A stretch of DNA of 64,000 nt, taken from Muricoccus nepalensis (GTDB lineage Bacteria; Pseudomonadota; Alphaproteobacteria; Acetobacterales; Acetobacteraceae). The position numbers and the translations under genes were made by a program. Under the pieces are notes generated by a model, which saw only the letters and a program-made list of their open reading frames with translations, was not told where the DNA came from and did no database searches. Position 1 is the stretch's first letter, and each line of letters starts with the position of its first letter. Below, piece after piece: positions 33,025 through 45,871 of this stretch. The stretch is from contig NZ_RCZP01000005.1 of the NCBI RefSeq assembly GCF_006438825.1, forward strand, positions 1 through 64,000. Reading direction: 5' to 3'.

Positions 33025-33993
33025 TCAGCCCTGGAAGGTGTCGCACTGGCGGATGTCGCCGCTCTCGAGGCCGCGGCGGAACCAGCGGACGCGCTGCTGG
33101 GAGCTGCCGTGGGTGAAGCTCTCGGGGCGGATGCGGCCGCCGGTGACGCGGTCGTCGCCGACGGCGGCGGCGGCGTTCAGGCCCTGCTCGATGTCGCCGT
33201 CCTCGAGGATCTGGTGGGCGCGGTTGGCCTGGTTGGCCCAGACGCCGGCGAAGCAGTCGGCCTGGAGCTCCACCCGGACCTGGAGCTGGTTCCGCTCCGT
33301 TCCGTCGGCCCGGGCTTGGGCGCGCTGAACCTGGGGAAGGACGCCGAGAAGGTTCTGGACGTGGTGGCCGACCTCATGCGCCACGATGTAGGCGGCCGCG
33401 AAGTCGCCGGTGGCGCCGAGCTGGCGCTGGAGCCGGGCCATGAACTCGAGATCGATGTAAACGCGGCGGTCCTCGGGGCAGTAGAAGGGGCCGGTCTGGG
33501 CCTGGGCGGCGCCGCAGCCGGACTGGGTGGCGCCGGAGAAGAGGACGAGGACGGGCTCCTCGTAGCGGCGGCCCATCTGGGCGAACTGGGCGTTCCAGAC
33601 GCGCTCGGTTTCGCCGAGGACCTGGCCGACGAAGCGGCGGCCGGAGTCCTCGCTGCCGCGCTCGGCCTGCCGGCCGGGCTCGCTGCCGGCCTGGCGGCCC
33701 GGGTCGTTGCCGGCCTGGCGGCCGGGGGCCGGGCGGTCCGCGCCGGGGTCGTAGCGGCGTTCCTGCGGGGCGGGCTGGGGCGCGGGGTCGCCGCCGCCGA
33801 GCAGCATGGAGGGGTCGACGCCGAGCAGGAGGGCGACGACGAGCAGCACCACGCCGCCGATCCCGCCGACGGCGATGCCGCCGCCGCGGCCACCTCCCCC
33901 GCCCAGGCCGCCGAAGCCGCCGCCGCCGAAGCCACCGCCGCCCTCGCCGCGGCGGTCCTCGACGTTGTCGCTCTCAGGACCGTCGAGGCGCAT
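33025..33993 (-). CDS. Neutral zinc metallopeptidase (YpfJ family)
   Basis: Membrane-anchored putative zinc protease of 322 residues. After a glycine-rich N-terminus (residues 17-45) comes one transmembrane helix (GGIGGVVLLVVALLLGV, about 43-59), then a Pro/Gln/Arg linker with an eight-residue repeat, then the catalytic domain. The zinc motif HEVGHHVQNLLGV is near residue 206; the third ligand is probably the Glu in VELQADCFAGVWANQ, about 37 residues on. SGATQSGCGAAQAQTGPFYCPEDRRVYID is a typical family stretch. The physiological substrate of the family is not known to me. It is convergent with phaZ. Confidence 0.9.
   Translation of the reverse strand: MRLDGPESDNVEDRRGEGGGGFGGGGFGGLGGGGGRGGGIAVGGIGGVVLLVVALLLGVDPSMLLGGGDPAPQPAPQERRYDPGADRPAPGRQAGNDPGRQAGSEPGRQAERGSEDSGRRFVGQVLGETERVWNAQFAQMGRRYEEPVLVLFSGATQSGCGAAQAQTGPFYCPEDRRVYIDLEFMARLQRQLGATGDFAAAYIVAHEVGHHVQNLLGVLPQVQRAQARADGTERNQLQVRVELQADCFAGVWANQANRAHQILEDGDIEQGLNAAAAVGDDRVTGGRIRPESFTHGSSQQRVRWFRRGLESGDIRQCDTFQG
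33655..33726 (-). repeat. 24-bp tandem repeat, three copies, within the metallopeptidase gene
   Basis: Three in-frame 24-base units (33703-33726, 33679-33702, 33655-33678) encode PGRQAGND, PGRQAGSE and PGRQAERG in the linker between membrane helix and protease domain. Copies one and two are nearly identical in DNA and the third is diverged. Length variation between strains would not break the frame. Confidence 0.85.
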
Positions 33994-34072
33994 GGCGTGG
34001 GGCTCTCTTCTTCATGGCAGGGGGCGAACGCCGCCCCGGGGGTGGGGTTGCGGGCGGGGTCCCTCCCCCGCC

Positions 34073-34924
34073 TCAGCCGCCCTCGGCGAGGATGGCGGCG
34101 AGGCCCTCGCGCCAGGTCGGGTAGCGCCAGGCGATGCCGAGCGCGGCCTTGGTGCGGCCGTTGGCGACGCGGCGGTTCTCGGACCAGAAGGAGAGCGCCA
34201 TGGGGGACATGGTGGCGCGGGCCTCCTCGAAGGGGATCGCCGGCGGGGGCTCGAGGCCGAGGAGGCGGGCGGCGCCCTCGGTGACGGCGGCGCTCTCGGC
34301 GGGCTCGTCGTCCGAGAGGTGGAGGACGCGAAGGCCCGGCGGCGGGGGGTTGGCGGCGGCGGCGAGGACGGCGCGGGCGATGTCGTCGCGGTGGATGCGG
34401 CCGAAGGCGTGGCCGGGCAGGACCGTGCGGCGGGCGGTGCCGGCGCGGAGGTCGTCGAGCACGGAGCGGCCGGGGCCGTAGATGCCGGCGCAGCGGAAGA
34501 GGTCCACGGCGGCGCGGCCGGCGAAGGCCTCCCAGGCCCGCTCGGCCTCGCGCCGGCGGCGGGAGCGGGGCTGGGCCGGGGCGGGCTCCGTCGTCTCGTC
34601 GACCCAGGCACCGCCGCGGTCGCCGTAGACGCCGGTGGTGGAGAGGTAGCCGATCCAGCGGAGCGGGGCGGCGTCCAGCGCGGCGCGGTGGGCGGCGAGG
34701 ACGGGGTCGCCCTCCTCACCCGGCGGGGCGGTGACGGCGAGGTGGGTGGCGGCGCGCAGCGCGGGGGCGGCCTCGGCGAAGGGGATGACGGCCGTGCCGC
34801 CGGGGGCCGCGACGCGGGCGGGGTCGCGAGCGGTGGCGGTGACCCGCCAGCCCGCGGCCAGGGCGTCGCGCGCGATGGCGAGGCCGCTGAAGCCGAGGCC
34901 GACGAGAAGGAGGTGGGGCTGCAT
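34073..34924 (-). CDS. NAD(P)-dependent epimerase/dehydratase-like protein (YeeZ type)
   Basis: Rossmann-fold protein of 283 residues resembling YeeZ-type atypical SDRs. The dinucleotide motif is LLLVGLGFSGLAIARDALAAGW near residues 5-26. LRWIGYLSTTGVYGDRGGAWVDE near 88-110 gives the usual active-site Ser-Thr and Tyr, but the Tyr-x3-Lys pair is altered. FRCAGIYGPGRSVLDDLR near 144-161 and HRDDIARAVLAA near 180-191 complete the family pattern. The enzymatic reaction of this family is not established. It lies 51 bases after the stop of the GST gene on the same strand. Confidence 0.85.
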   Translation of the reverse strand: MQPHLLLVGLGFSGLAIARDALAAGWRVTATARDPARVAAPGGTAVIPFAEAAPALRAATHLAVTAPPGEEGDPVLAAHRAALDAAPLRWIGYLSTTGVYGDRGGAWVDETTEPAPAQPRSRRRREAERAWEAFAGRAAVDLFRCAGIYGPGRSVLDDLRAGTARRTVLPGHAFGRIHRDDIARAVLAAAANPPPPGLRVLHLSDDEPAESAAVTEGAARLLGLEPPPAIPFEEARATMSPMALSFWSENRRVANGRTKAALGIAWRYPTWREGLAAILAEGG

Positions 34925-34975
34925 GCCCCCATGCTGGTCGGTTCGGGCGGGCGCGGCTAGGCCGGCGCCGCGCCC

Positions 34976-35662
34976 TCAGAAGTCGAGGTCGGCGTAGTGG
35001 TTGGGCGGGGTCAGGCCGCTCACGCGGTCCGCCAGGATGGGGCGGAAGGCCGGGCGGGACTTCACGCGGGCGTACCAGTCCTTCACCGCGTCGTTCATCG
35101 ACCAGTCGACGTCGCCGATGTAGTCGAGGCAGGAGAGGTGGGCGGCGGCGGCGAGGTCGGCGAGCGAGATCTGGCCCCCCGCGAGCCAGGCGCGGCTCTC
35201 GGCGAGCCAGCCGATGTACTCGATGTGCGGCTTGATGTTGGCGTAGCCCGCGCGCAGCGCCCCGGCGTCCGGGTTGCCGCGGCCGAGCATGCGCTTGAGC
35301 TGCTTCTCGAAGTAGAGGTTGCGGGTGACCTCGCGGTCGAACTTGCCATCGAACCAGGCGACGAGGCGGCGGACCTCGGCGCGCTCGGCGTGGGTGCGCC
35401 CGATGAGGGGCATGTCGGGGTAGGCCTCGTCGAGGTACTCGCAGATCGCGCTGCTGTCGGCGATGACGAGGCCGGTCTCCTCCTCCAGCACGGGGACCGT
35501 GCCGGCGGGGTTCATCGCCAGGAACTCCTCGCGCCGCTCCCAGATGCGCTCGGCGCGCAGCTCGAAGGGGATGCGCTTCTCGTGGAGGGCGAGGCGGACC
35601 TTGCGGCAGGCCGGGGAGAGCGGGAGGTGATGGAGGATGCGCACGGGGCGGGTGTTTGCCAC
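34976..35662 (-). CDS. Glutathione S-transferase
   Basis: GST-fold protein of 228 residues. The thioredoxin-like domain starts VRILHHLPLSPACRKVRLALHEK near residue 7, with a Ser-Pro-x-Cys motif in the first helix. NPAGTVPVLEEETGLVIADSSAICEYLDE near 51-79 holds the cis-Pro and the Glu/Ser pair that bind the glutathione glutamyl group. The C-terminal helical domain contains ISLADLAAAAHLSCLDYIGDVDW near 166-188. The start is a GTG at 35662. The sequence differs clearly from the GST at 30722, so they are not a recent duplication. The substrate is unknown. Confidence 0.9.
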   Translation of the reverse strand: MANTRPVRILHHLPLSPACRKVRLALHEKRIPFELRAERIWERREEFLAMNPAGTVPVLEEETGLVIADSSAICEYLDEAYPDMPLIGRTHAERAEVRRLVAWFDGKFDREVTRNLYFEKQLKRMLGRGNPDAGALRAGYANIKPHIEYIGWLAESRAWLAGGQISLADLAAAAHLSCLDYIGDVDWSMNDAVKDWYARVKSRPAFRPILADRVSGLTPPNHYADLDF

Positions 35663-35784
35663 CGCGGGGCCTGCCGGGCAAGATGGGATGGAGGTTTAAC
35701 GAACCCGCTCAACGCCTTGTAGTGTCAGGTTTTGTGCAATCGATCACGGGCGGGAGCCGGCGGTTGCCCGCCGGCCTCCTCCGG

Positions 35785-40302
<4,518 letters not shown>

Positions 40303-40316
40303 GGTCGTTGCCTCGC

Positions 40317-41753
40317 TCACTCGGCGGCCTGGGGGACGGCGTCGCGCGCCTTGACGTAGTCGGCGATGCGGTCGGCAGCGTCGCGGCCGTCGCGGATGGC
40401 CCAGACGACGAGGGAGGCGCCGCGGACGATGTCGCCGGCGGCGAAGACGCCGGGCAGGCTCGTCATCATGTTGCGCCGGTCCACCGTGAGCGTGCCCCAG
40501 CGGGAGACGCCGAGGCCGGGCTCGTCGAACATCCGCGGCAGGTCCTCGGGGTCGAAGCCGAGCGCCTTGATGACGAGGTCGGCGGGCTCGGTGAACTCGC
40601 TGCCGGGGATGGGCTCGACCTGCTGGCGGCCGGTGGCGTCGGGGAGGCCGAGGTGCATCTTCGTGACGCGCACGCCGGTGACGCGGGTGTCGCCCTCGAA
40701 GGCGTCGGGGGCGGAGAGCCAGGCGAAGCGGACGCCCTCCTCCTCGGCGTTGTGCACCTCGCGCATGGAACCGGGCATGTTGGCCTTGTCGCGGCGGTAG
40801 AGGCAGGTGACGGAGGCCGCGCCCTGGCGGATGGAGGTGCGGAGGCAGTCCATCGCGGTGTCGCCGCCGCCGATGACGACCACGCGCTTGCCGGCGGCGT
40901 CGAGGGCGCCGCTGTCGAACTCCGGCACGTCGTCGCCGAGGCCCTTGCGGTTCGAGGCCGTGAGGAAGGACATGGCGGGGACGACGCCGTCGAGATGCGC
41001 GCCGGGAACGGCGATGTCGCGGGCCTTGTAGACGCCGGTCGCGATGAGGACGGCGTCGTGGCGCGCGCGCAGCTCCTCGAGCGTGACGTCGCGGCCGATC
41101 TCGCTGTTGAGGTGGAAGTGGATGCCGCCCTCCTCGAACTGGGCGGTGCGGCGGGTGATCACGTCCTTCTCGAGCTTGAAGTTCGGGATGCCGTAGATCA
41201 TCAGCCCGCCCGCGCGGTCGTAGCGGTCGTAGACATGGACCTGCCAGCCCTGGGTGCGGAGCTTCTCGGCGGCGGCGAGGCCTCCGGGGCCAGCGCCGAT
41301 GATGGCGACGGAGTGCTCGAGCTCGCGCACGGGGGTGGGCGGCTTGACCCAGCCCTTCTCCCAGGCGGTGTCGTTGATGTAGCGCTCGACCGCGCCGATG
41401 GTGACGCTCTCGAAGCCCTTCTCGATGACGCAGTTGCCCTCGCAGAGGCGGTCCTGCGGGCAGACGCGGCCGCAGATCTCGGGGAAGGTGTTGGTGGCCG
41501 CGTTGACCTCGTAGGCCTCCTCCAGCCGGCCCTCGGCCGTCAGCTTCAGCCAGTCCGGGATGTTCTGCTGGAGCGGGCAGTGGACGGAGCAGAAGGGGAC
41601 GCCGCACTGGGAGCAGCGGCTGGCCTGCTCGGAGGCGCGGGCGGGGTCGAAGCGGGCGTAGATCTCGTCGAAGTCCTCGCGCCGGATCGTCGGCTCGCGC
41701 TTCTCGGGCGTCTGCTGGGACAGGCGGACGAACTGGAGCATGCGCTCGGCCAT
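40317..41753 (-). CDS. gltD: Glutamate synthase (NADPH) small subunit
   Basis: Electron-input subunit of GOGAT: it takes hydride from NADPH through FAD and passes electrons by Fe-S clusters to GltB. The 478-residue protein has N-terminal cluster cysteines (RCSQCGVPFCSVHCPLQQNIPDW near residues 47-69 and EICGRVCPQDRLCEGNC near 94-110). The FAD motif VAIIGAGPGGLAAAEKL is near 147 and the NADPH motif VVVIGGGDTAMDCLR near 288. GVFAAGDIVRGASLVVWAI near 437 closes the flavin fold. I set the start at ATG 41753 (MAERMLQFVRL); 30 extra codons upstream are possible but lack family similarity. Confidence 0.97.
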   Translation of the reverse strand: MAERMLQFVRLSQQTPEKREPTIRREDFDEIYARFDPARASEQASRCSQCGVPFCSVHCPLQQNIPDWLKLTAEGRLEEAYEVNAATNTFPEICGRVCPQDRLCEGNCVIEKGFESVTIGAVERYINDTAWEKGWVKPPTPVRELEHSVAIIGAGPGGLAAAEKLRTQGWQVHVYDRYDRAGGLMIYGIPNFKLEKDVITRRTAQFEEGGIHFHLNSEIGRDVTLEELRARHDAVLIATGVYKARDIAVPGAHLDGVVPAMSFLTASNRKGLGDDVPEFDSGALDAAGKRVVVIGGGDTAMDCLRTSIRQGAASVTCLYRRDKANMPGSMREVHNAEEEGVRFAWLSAPDAFEGDTRVTGVRVTKMHLGLPDATGRQQVEPIPGSEFTEPADLVIKALGFDPEDLPRMFDEPGLGVSRWGTLTVDRRNMMTSLPGVFAAGDIVRGASLVVWAIRDGRDAADRIADYVKARDAVPQAAE

Positions 41754-41971
41754 GGCGCGATCCTTGCAATGCTTTCCGGACCCGCGGGCGTCCCGAATGG
41801 CGGCGGGGCGAGCCGAGGGGCCTGTTGGCGCGCGGTTTGCCATAGTCCCACGGGGTTCGCGAGACGAAAATCACCGCTAGGGCAGCATGGCTGTCCTTAT
41901 TCCGCGGCAGGCAGGGCTGCGTGGGGTTTGCGCAGCCCAGGGCGCGGCGCGTTGGGTCCGGATCGGACCTT

Positions 41972-42919
41972 TCAGCCGGGGATCACCGCGCGGCGGCCGC
42001 CGCCCTCCCGGAAGCGCGTGAGGTAGCTCGGCAGGATGGCCTCCAGGGAGGTGGGGGCGATGCCGAGCTCCGCGAGGCCCGGGAGCATGCCGGAGGGAAC
42101 ATTGTCCCGCTTGAGAAGGATGATCTGGTCCCCGGTGAGCGGCGGGTTGGGGAGCCAGGCGGTGAGCTTCGCCTGGAAGGAGGCGAGGCCCTCCGGCATC
42201 TCCACGATGGGGCGCCGCCGGCCGATGAGCTGGAGCATGTATTCGAGGAGGGAGCGGAAGGTCGCGGCGCGGGGGCCGGCGAGCTCGTAGGTGCGGCCGG
42301 CGGCCTCGGGGCGGTCGATCGCGGCCATGACCGCGTCGGCGACGTCGCCGACGTAGACGGGCTGGAAGCGGGTGCCGCCGCCGACGAGGGGGAGCACGGG
42401 CAGGACGCGGGCGAGGCCGGCGAAGCGGTTGAAGAAGGAGTCCTCGTGGCCGAAGACGATCGAGGGGCGGAGGATGGTCGCGCGCGGGAAGGCGGCGAGC
42501 ACGGCGGCCTCCCCTTCCGCCTTGCTGCGGGCGTAGAGGCTGGGCGAGGCGGGGTCGGCGCCGATGGCCGAGACCTGGACGAGGTGGGCGACGCCGGCCG
42601 CTGCGGCGGCGGTGGCGATGCGGCCCGGCAGGGCGGCGTGGACGCGGGCGAAGTCGCCCTCGCGGCGCTCGGCGAGAATGCCAACGAGGTTGATGACGAC
42701 CTCCGCGCCCTCGACCGCGCGGTGCAGGGAGGCCGCGTCCATGGCCCCGGCGGCGGCCGGGGCGATCTGGCCGACGGTGCCCTGGGTCATGAGGCCGCGG
42801 GCGCCCTCGGCGCTGCGGGTGACGACGCGCACGACGTAGTCCTGGCGCGCGAGGCGCTGGACGACGTAGCGGCCGATGAACCCGGTTCCGCCGAACACCA
42901 CCGCCACACGTCGCGCCAT
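41972..42919 (-). CDS. NAD-binding epimerase-like protein (complex I NDUFA9 type)
   Basis: Atypical SDR of 315 residues matching the NDUFA9-related proteins that alphaproteobacteria often carry. The nucleotide motif is VAVVFGGTGFIGRYVVQRLA near residues 5-24. VVINLVGILAERREGDFARVHAALP near 75-99, LVQVSAIGADPASPSLYARSKAEGE near 113-137 (Tyr-x3-Lys present) and RPSIVFGHEDSFFNRFA near 149-165 are the family blocks. In mitochondria the homologue is a complex I accessory subunit; in bacteria the role is unclear, possibly quinone-related. The ATG at 42919 begins MARRVAVVFGG. It is followed on the same strand by gltD, 218 bases away. Confidence 0.88.
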   Translation of the reverse strand: MARRVAVVFGGTGFIGRYVVQRLARQDYVVRVVTRSAEGARGLMTQGTVGQIAPAAAGAMDAASLHRAVEGAEVVINLVGILAERREGDFARVHAALPGRIATAAAAAGVAHLVQVSAIGADPASPSLYARSKAEGEAAVLAAFPRATILRPSIVFGHEDSFFNRFAGLARVLPVLPLVGGGTRFQPVYVGDVADAVMAAIDRPEAAGRTYELAGPRAATFRSLLEYMLQLIGRRRPIVEMPEGLASFQAKLTAWLPNPPLTGDQIILLKRDNVPSGMLPGLAELGIAPTSLEAILPSYLTRFREGGGRRAVIPG

Positions 42920-43042
42920 CGGCCGCCTCCGTTCCGCAGGAATCGCTGCTCTCGTGGCGGGGAACTTAGGGCCGGCGCCGCCCGGCGCAAATCTCCCCTT
43001 GCGGCGCGGCGCCTCGGGGCGCCGATTCCGCGGCGGGGTGCC

Positions 43043-43071
43043 TTGACGGCGGTCCCGGCGCCTCATAGAAG
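43043..43071 (+). promoter_or_regulatory. Promoter of the tRNA-Leu gene
   Basis: TTGACG at 43043-43048 and TAGAAG at 43066-43071 are separated by 17 bases, the ideal spacing for a housekeeping sigma-70-type promoter (five of six and four of six matches to consensus). Transcription would start near 43078, giving a leader of about 35 bases before the mature tRNA at 43113. Confidence 0.65.
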
Positions 43072-43112
43072 CCCGCCCACGCCCTCTCTGATACGAGGGT
43101 GCTGGCCCCCTT

Positions 43113-43199
43113 GCCCAGGTGGCGGAATTGGTAGACGCGCAGGTTTCAGGTACCTGTGACCGCAAGGTTGTGAAGGTTCGAGTCCTTTCCTGGGCACCA
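43113..43199 (+). tRNA. tRNA-Leu (anticodon CAG)
   Basis: An 87-base tRNA with encoded CCA. The acceptor stem GCCCAGG (43113-43119) pairs with CCTGGGC (43189-43195), followed by discriminator A and CCA at 43197-43199. The anticodon stem CAGGT/ACCTG encloses the loop TTCAGGT with anticodon CAG at 43147-43149, reading CUG leucine codons, the dominant Leu codon in this GC-rich genome. A long variable arm (GACCGCAAGGTTGTG region) identifies it as a type II tRNA, and GGTTCGAGTCC is the T-loop. No integrase or duplicated 3' end is nearby. Confidence 0.96.
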
Positions 43200-43335
43200 C
43201 CGCCTCGACGGCGAGAGATCGTCCCCCCTGGGGGACGCCGGGCGTGATCCCGTTGCGCCGCTTGCCGGCCCTGCCCCTTCCCTCCCCGGCCCTCCCGTGA
43301 CCGACGGAGCGACCCGCGTGGGAACGACGCTCTTC

Positions 43336-43986
43336 ATGCCGAACGCCACCCTCCACCTGCACCGGGACGACCTGCCCGAGGGCCTGTCGCTCGGCCCGGT
43401 CGTGGCCGTGGACACGGAGACGATGGGGCTCAACCCGCATCGCGACCGGCTCTGCCTCGTGCAGCTCTCGGCGGGCGACGGGGTGGCGCATCTCGTGCAG
43501 ATCCGCCCGCCGGAGCTCGGCGGGCCGCCGCGGCGGGAGGGGCTTGCGGACTGCCCGCGGCTGCGGGCAATGCTGGCCGACCCCGGGACGGTGAAGCTGT
43601 TCCACTTCGCGCGCTTCGACGTCGCGATCCTGCGGCAGGCGCTGGGGGTGGAGGTGGCGCCGGTGCGCTGCACAAAGGTGGCGGCGAAGCTGGTGCGGAC
43701 CTTCACGGACCGGCACGGGCTGAAGGAGCTGTGCCGGGAGCTGCTGGGAGTCGAGATTTCGAAGGGGCAGCAGACGAGCGACTGGGGCGCGCCGGAGCTG
43801 AGCCCGGAGCAGCTCGCCTACGCGGCCTCCGACGTGCTGCACCTGCACGCGCTGTGGGAGAGGCTGGAGGCGCTGCTGCGGCGCGAGGGGCGCCTTGCCC
43901 TGGCCGAGGAGTGCTTCCGCTTCCTGCCGGCGCGGGGGGCGCTGGACCTGCTGGGCTACGGCGACCCCGACATCTTCGCGCACTGA
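43336..43986 (+). CDS. rnd: Ribonuclease D
   Basis: 3'-5' exoribonuclease of the DEDD family, used in trimming tRNA 3' ends. The 216-residue protein is the short form without C-terminal HRDC domains. The catalytic residues are visible: Asp and Glu in VVAVDTETMGLNPHRDRLCL near residues 22-41, Asp in FHFARFDVAILRQAL near 86-100, and Tyr/Asp in QLAYAASDVLHLHALWERL near 158-176. I chose the ATG at 43336 (MPNATLHLHRDD); an in-frame GTG at 43297 would add 13 residues. It lies downstream of tRNA-Leu and upstream of lptC, the order usual in alphaproteobacteria. Confidence 0.93.
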   Translation: MPNATLHLHRDDLPEGLSLGPVVAVDTETMGLNPHRDRLCLVQLSAGDGVAHLVQIRPPELGGPPRREGLADCPRLRAMLADPGTVKLFHFARFDVAILRQALGVEVAPVRCTKVAAKLVRTFTDRHGLKELCRELLGVEISKGQQTSDWGAPELSPEQLAYAASDVLHLHALWERLEALLRREGRLALAEECFRFLPARGALDLLGYGDPDIFAH

Positions 43987-44090
43987 GCGCGCCGTGCCGG
44001 GTGCGCGGGCCTAACCTATGGCATGATTCTTGGAAGAATGTGGGTCTCGTCCGCGTTGACCGGTTCCCGGCCCCGCTCCATACAGGGGCC

Positions 44091-44849
44091 GTGACCCTCC
44101 GAGCCTCCACCACCCCCCCGGCCAGCGACCCGGTTCCGCCGGGCGCGCCCGTGCGCGCGGCCGATCCGGGCGTCGCGGCCCCCGAGGAGGCGGGGCTGGT
44201 GCTGCCGGCGGAGTGGCGGGAGAGGCCGGTGCCGTCCCGCGCCCGGCGCGGCTACACGCGGGGGTCGATGCGGCGGCGGCGCTTCGCGGTGCGCTTCCTG
44301 AAGTTCCTCCTGCCGGCGGCCGCCCTGGCGCTGATGTCGGCGATCGTGCTCTGGCCGGAGTTCGAGCGCACGGGGGAGAGCGCACGGCTCTCCTTCCGGC
44401 GGCTCAGCCGCGCTGCGCCCGAGGCGGTGCGGGTGGTCGATCCCCGCTACCAGGGCATCGACGACACGGGGCGGCCCTTCAACGTGACGGCGTTCACCGC
44501 TTCGCAACAAGGAAGCAGCAATGTGGTCGACCTCGAGGCCCCGCGCGGGGACATGACGCTGACGAACGGGGGCTGGGTTCTCCTGGACAGCAAGACGGGT
44601 CGGCTCGACCGGAACGAGAACATCCTCGACCTCTGGGGCGACGTGACGATCTGGCAGGATGATGGAACCTTGATCGAGACCCAGCAGGCGCGCGTGGACG
44701 TGAAGGAGGGCCACGCGGAGGGCGACAGCCCCGTGGCCGCCCAGGGGAGCTTCGGCACCCTGACCGGCGAGGGGTTCCGGCTCCGCGACCGCGGGGCGGT
44801 GGTGGTCTTCACCGGGAACGCCCGCGCCGTGCTGGAGGGCAGCCGGTGA
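44091..44849 (+). CDS. lptC: LPS export protein LptC
   Basis: Bitopic inner-membrane component of the Lpt bridge that hands lipopolysaccharide from LptBFG to LptA. One N-terminal membrane helix (FLKFLLPAAALALMSAIVLW) is followed by a periplasmic beta-jellyroll with VVDPRYQGIDDTGRPFNVTAFTA and VDLEAPRGDMTLTNGGWVLLDSKTGRLD, typical of the alphaproteobacterial LptC/YrbK domain. With GTG 44091 the protein has 252 residues, including a 59-residue Pro/Arg-rich cytoplasmic leader; ATG 44268 would give 193. The stop overlaps the GTG of lptA (GTGA), indicating translational coupling. Confidence 0.88.
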   Translation: MTLRASTTPPASDPVPPGAPVRAADPGVAAPEEAGLVLPAEWRERPVPSRARRGYTRGSMRRRRFAVRFLKFLLPAAALALMSAIVLWPEFERTGESARLSFRRLSRAAPEAVRVVDPRYQGIDDTGRPFNVTAFTASQQGSSNVVDLEAPRGDMTLTNGGWVLLDSKTGRLDRNENILDLWGDVTIWQDDGTLIETQQARVDVKEGHAEGDSPVAAQGSFGTLTGEGFRLRDRGAVVVFTGNARAVLEGSR

Positions 44850-45871
44850 GGACTCTTCGCGCGGGGGTCCTGGGCCTTGGGCTTCTCGGGGCGGCGGCGG
44901 GCCTCTCGCCGGCGCTCGCGCAGCCGATCGACCTCTCGGGCGGCGGGCCCGTCGAGATCACGGCGACCGAGGGGATCGAGTGGCGCCAGGGCGAGCAGGT
45001 GATCGTCGCCCGCGGCAAGGCGCGGGCGGTGCGGGACGGGGTGACGGTGGACGCGGCGCGGCTGATCGCCCGCTACCGCCCGCGCGCCCCGGCGCCCGGC
45101 GCCGCGGCCCCCGCCGCGCGAGGCGAGGCGGCCGGGTCCGAGAACCCGATGTCGGGGGGCGAGATCTGGCGGCTCGAGGCCGAGGGCGACGTGCGGATCA
45201 CCACCGCGACCGACAAGGCGCAGGGCGACCGCGGGGTCTACGACATGGACCAGGCGGTGATGGTGCTGACGGGGCGGGACCTGAAGCTGACCACGCCGAA
45301 CGACACCATCGTGGCGCGGGACAGCCTCGAGTACTGGTCGCAGCGGCGCATGGCGGTCGCGCGCGGGGCGGCGCGGGTGACCACGAGCGACAACCGACAG
45401 ATCATGGCGGACACGCTCGTTGCCTACTTCCTGGAATCGGCGCCGGGCGTGCAGGCGGCCGCGGCGCGCGCGCCGGCCGCCGGTGGGGCCGCCAGTGGGG
45501 CCGCCGGTGGGAGCGGGGCCGCGCCGCGGCCGGTGCCGGGCGAGGGATCCAAGGTCGACCGGGTGGAGGTCTTCGGCAACGTCGAGATCCGCACGGAGAC
45601 CGAGGTCGTGCGCGGCGACCGCGGCGTCTACAGCCCCGTCTCGGGCATGGCGCGCGTGCTCGGCAACGTGCGCATCACGCGCGGGCAGAACCAGCTCCAG
45701 GGGCAGGAAGCGATCGTGAACCTTCGTACGGGCATCTCCCGCCTCGTCTCCGCGCCCGGGCAGCGGGTGCAGGGTCTGGTGCTGCCGAGCTCCGGCCAGG
45801 AGGCGACGCCGCCGGGCGGCGCGGCGGCGCCCTCCCCGTCTCCCTCCCCGGCGCAGGGGCGCGGGCGATGA
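44846..45871 (+). CDS. lptA: LPS transport periplasmic protein LptA
   Basis: Periplasmic bridge protein that polymerises between LptC and LptD to carry LPS. A signal peptide (RAGVLGLGLLGAAAGLSPALA, about residues 5-25) is followed by OstA-like repeats (ITATEGIEWRQGEQVIVARGKARAV, VRITTATDKAQGDRGVYDMDQAVMVLTG, VEVFGNVEIRTETEVVRGDRGVYSP). At 341 residues it is long for LptA. It has an Ala/Pro insert near 77-95, an Ala/Gly-rich segment at about 205-230 splitting the repeats, and a Pro/Ser tail. It starts with GTG overlapping the lptC stop and ends in ATGA shared with lptB. Confidence 0.9.
   Translation: MRTLRAGVLGLGLLGAAAGLSPALAQPIDLSGGGPVEITATEGIEWRQGEQVIVARGKARAVRDGVTVDAARLIARYRPRAPAPGAAAPAARGEAAGSENPMSGGEIWRLEAEGDVRITTATDKAQGDRGVYDMDQAVMVLTGRDLKLTTPNDTIVARDSLEYWSQRRMAVARGAARVTTSDNRQIMADTLVAYFLESAPGVQAAAARAPAAGGAASGAAGGSGAAPRPVPGEGSKVDRVEVFGNVEIRTETEVVRGDRGVYSPVSGMARVLGNVRITRGQNQLQGQEAIVNLRTGISRLVSAPGQRVQGLVLPSSGQEATPPGGAAAPSPSPSPAQGRGR

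Noticed and set aside
41754-41971. Sigma-54 promoter upstream of gltD
   Set aside because: The nearest GG...GC arrangement has the wrong spacing (eight instead of ten bases), so it does not fit a -24/-12 promoter.
43113-43199. tRNA-Leu as an integration site for a mobile element
   Set aside because: No integrase, no repeated 3' end of the tRNA downstream, and the following genes are the conserved rnd-lpt-rpoN block.
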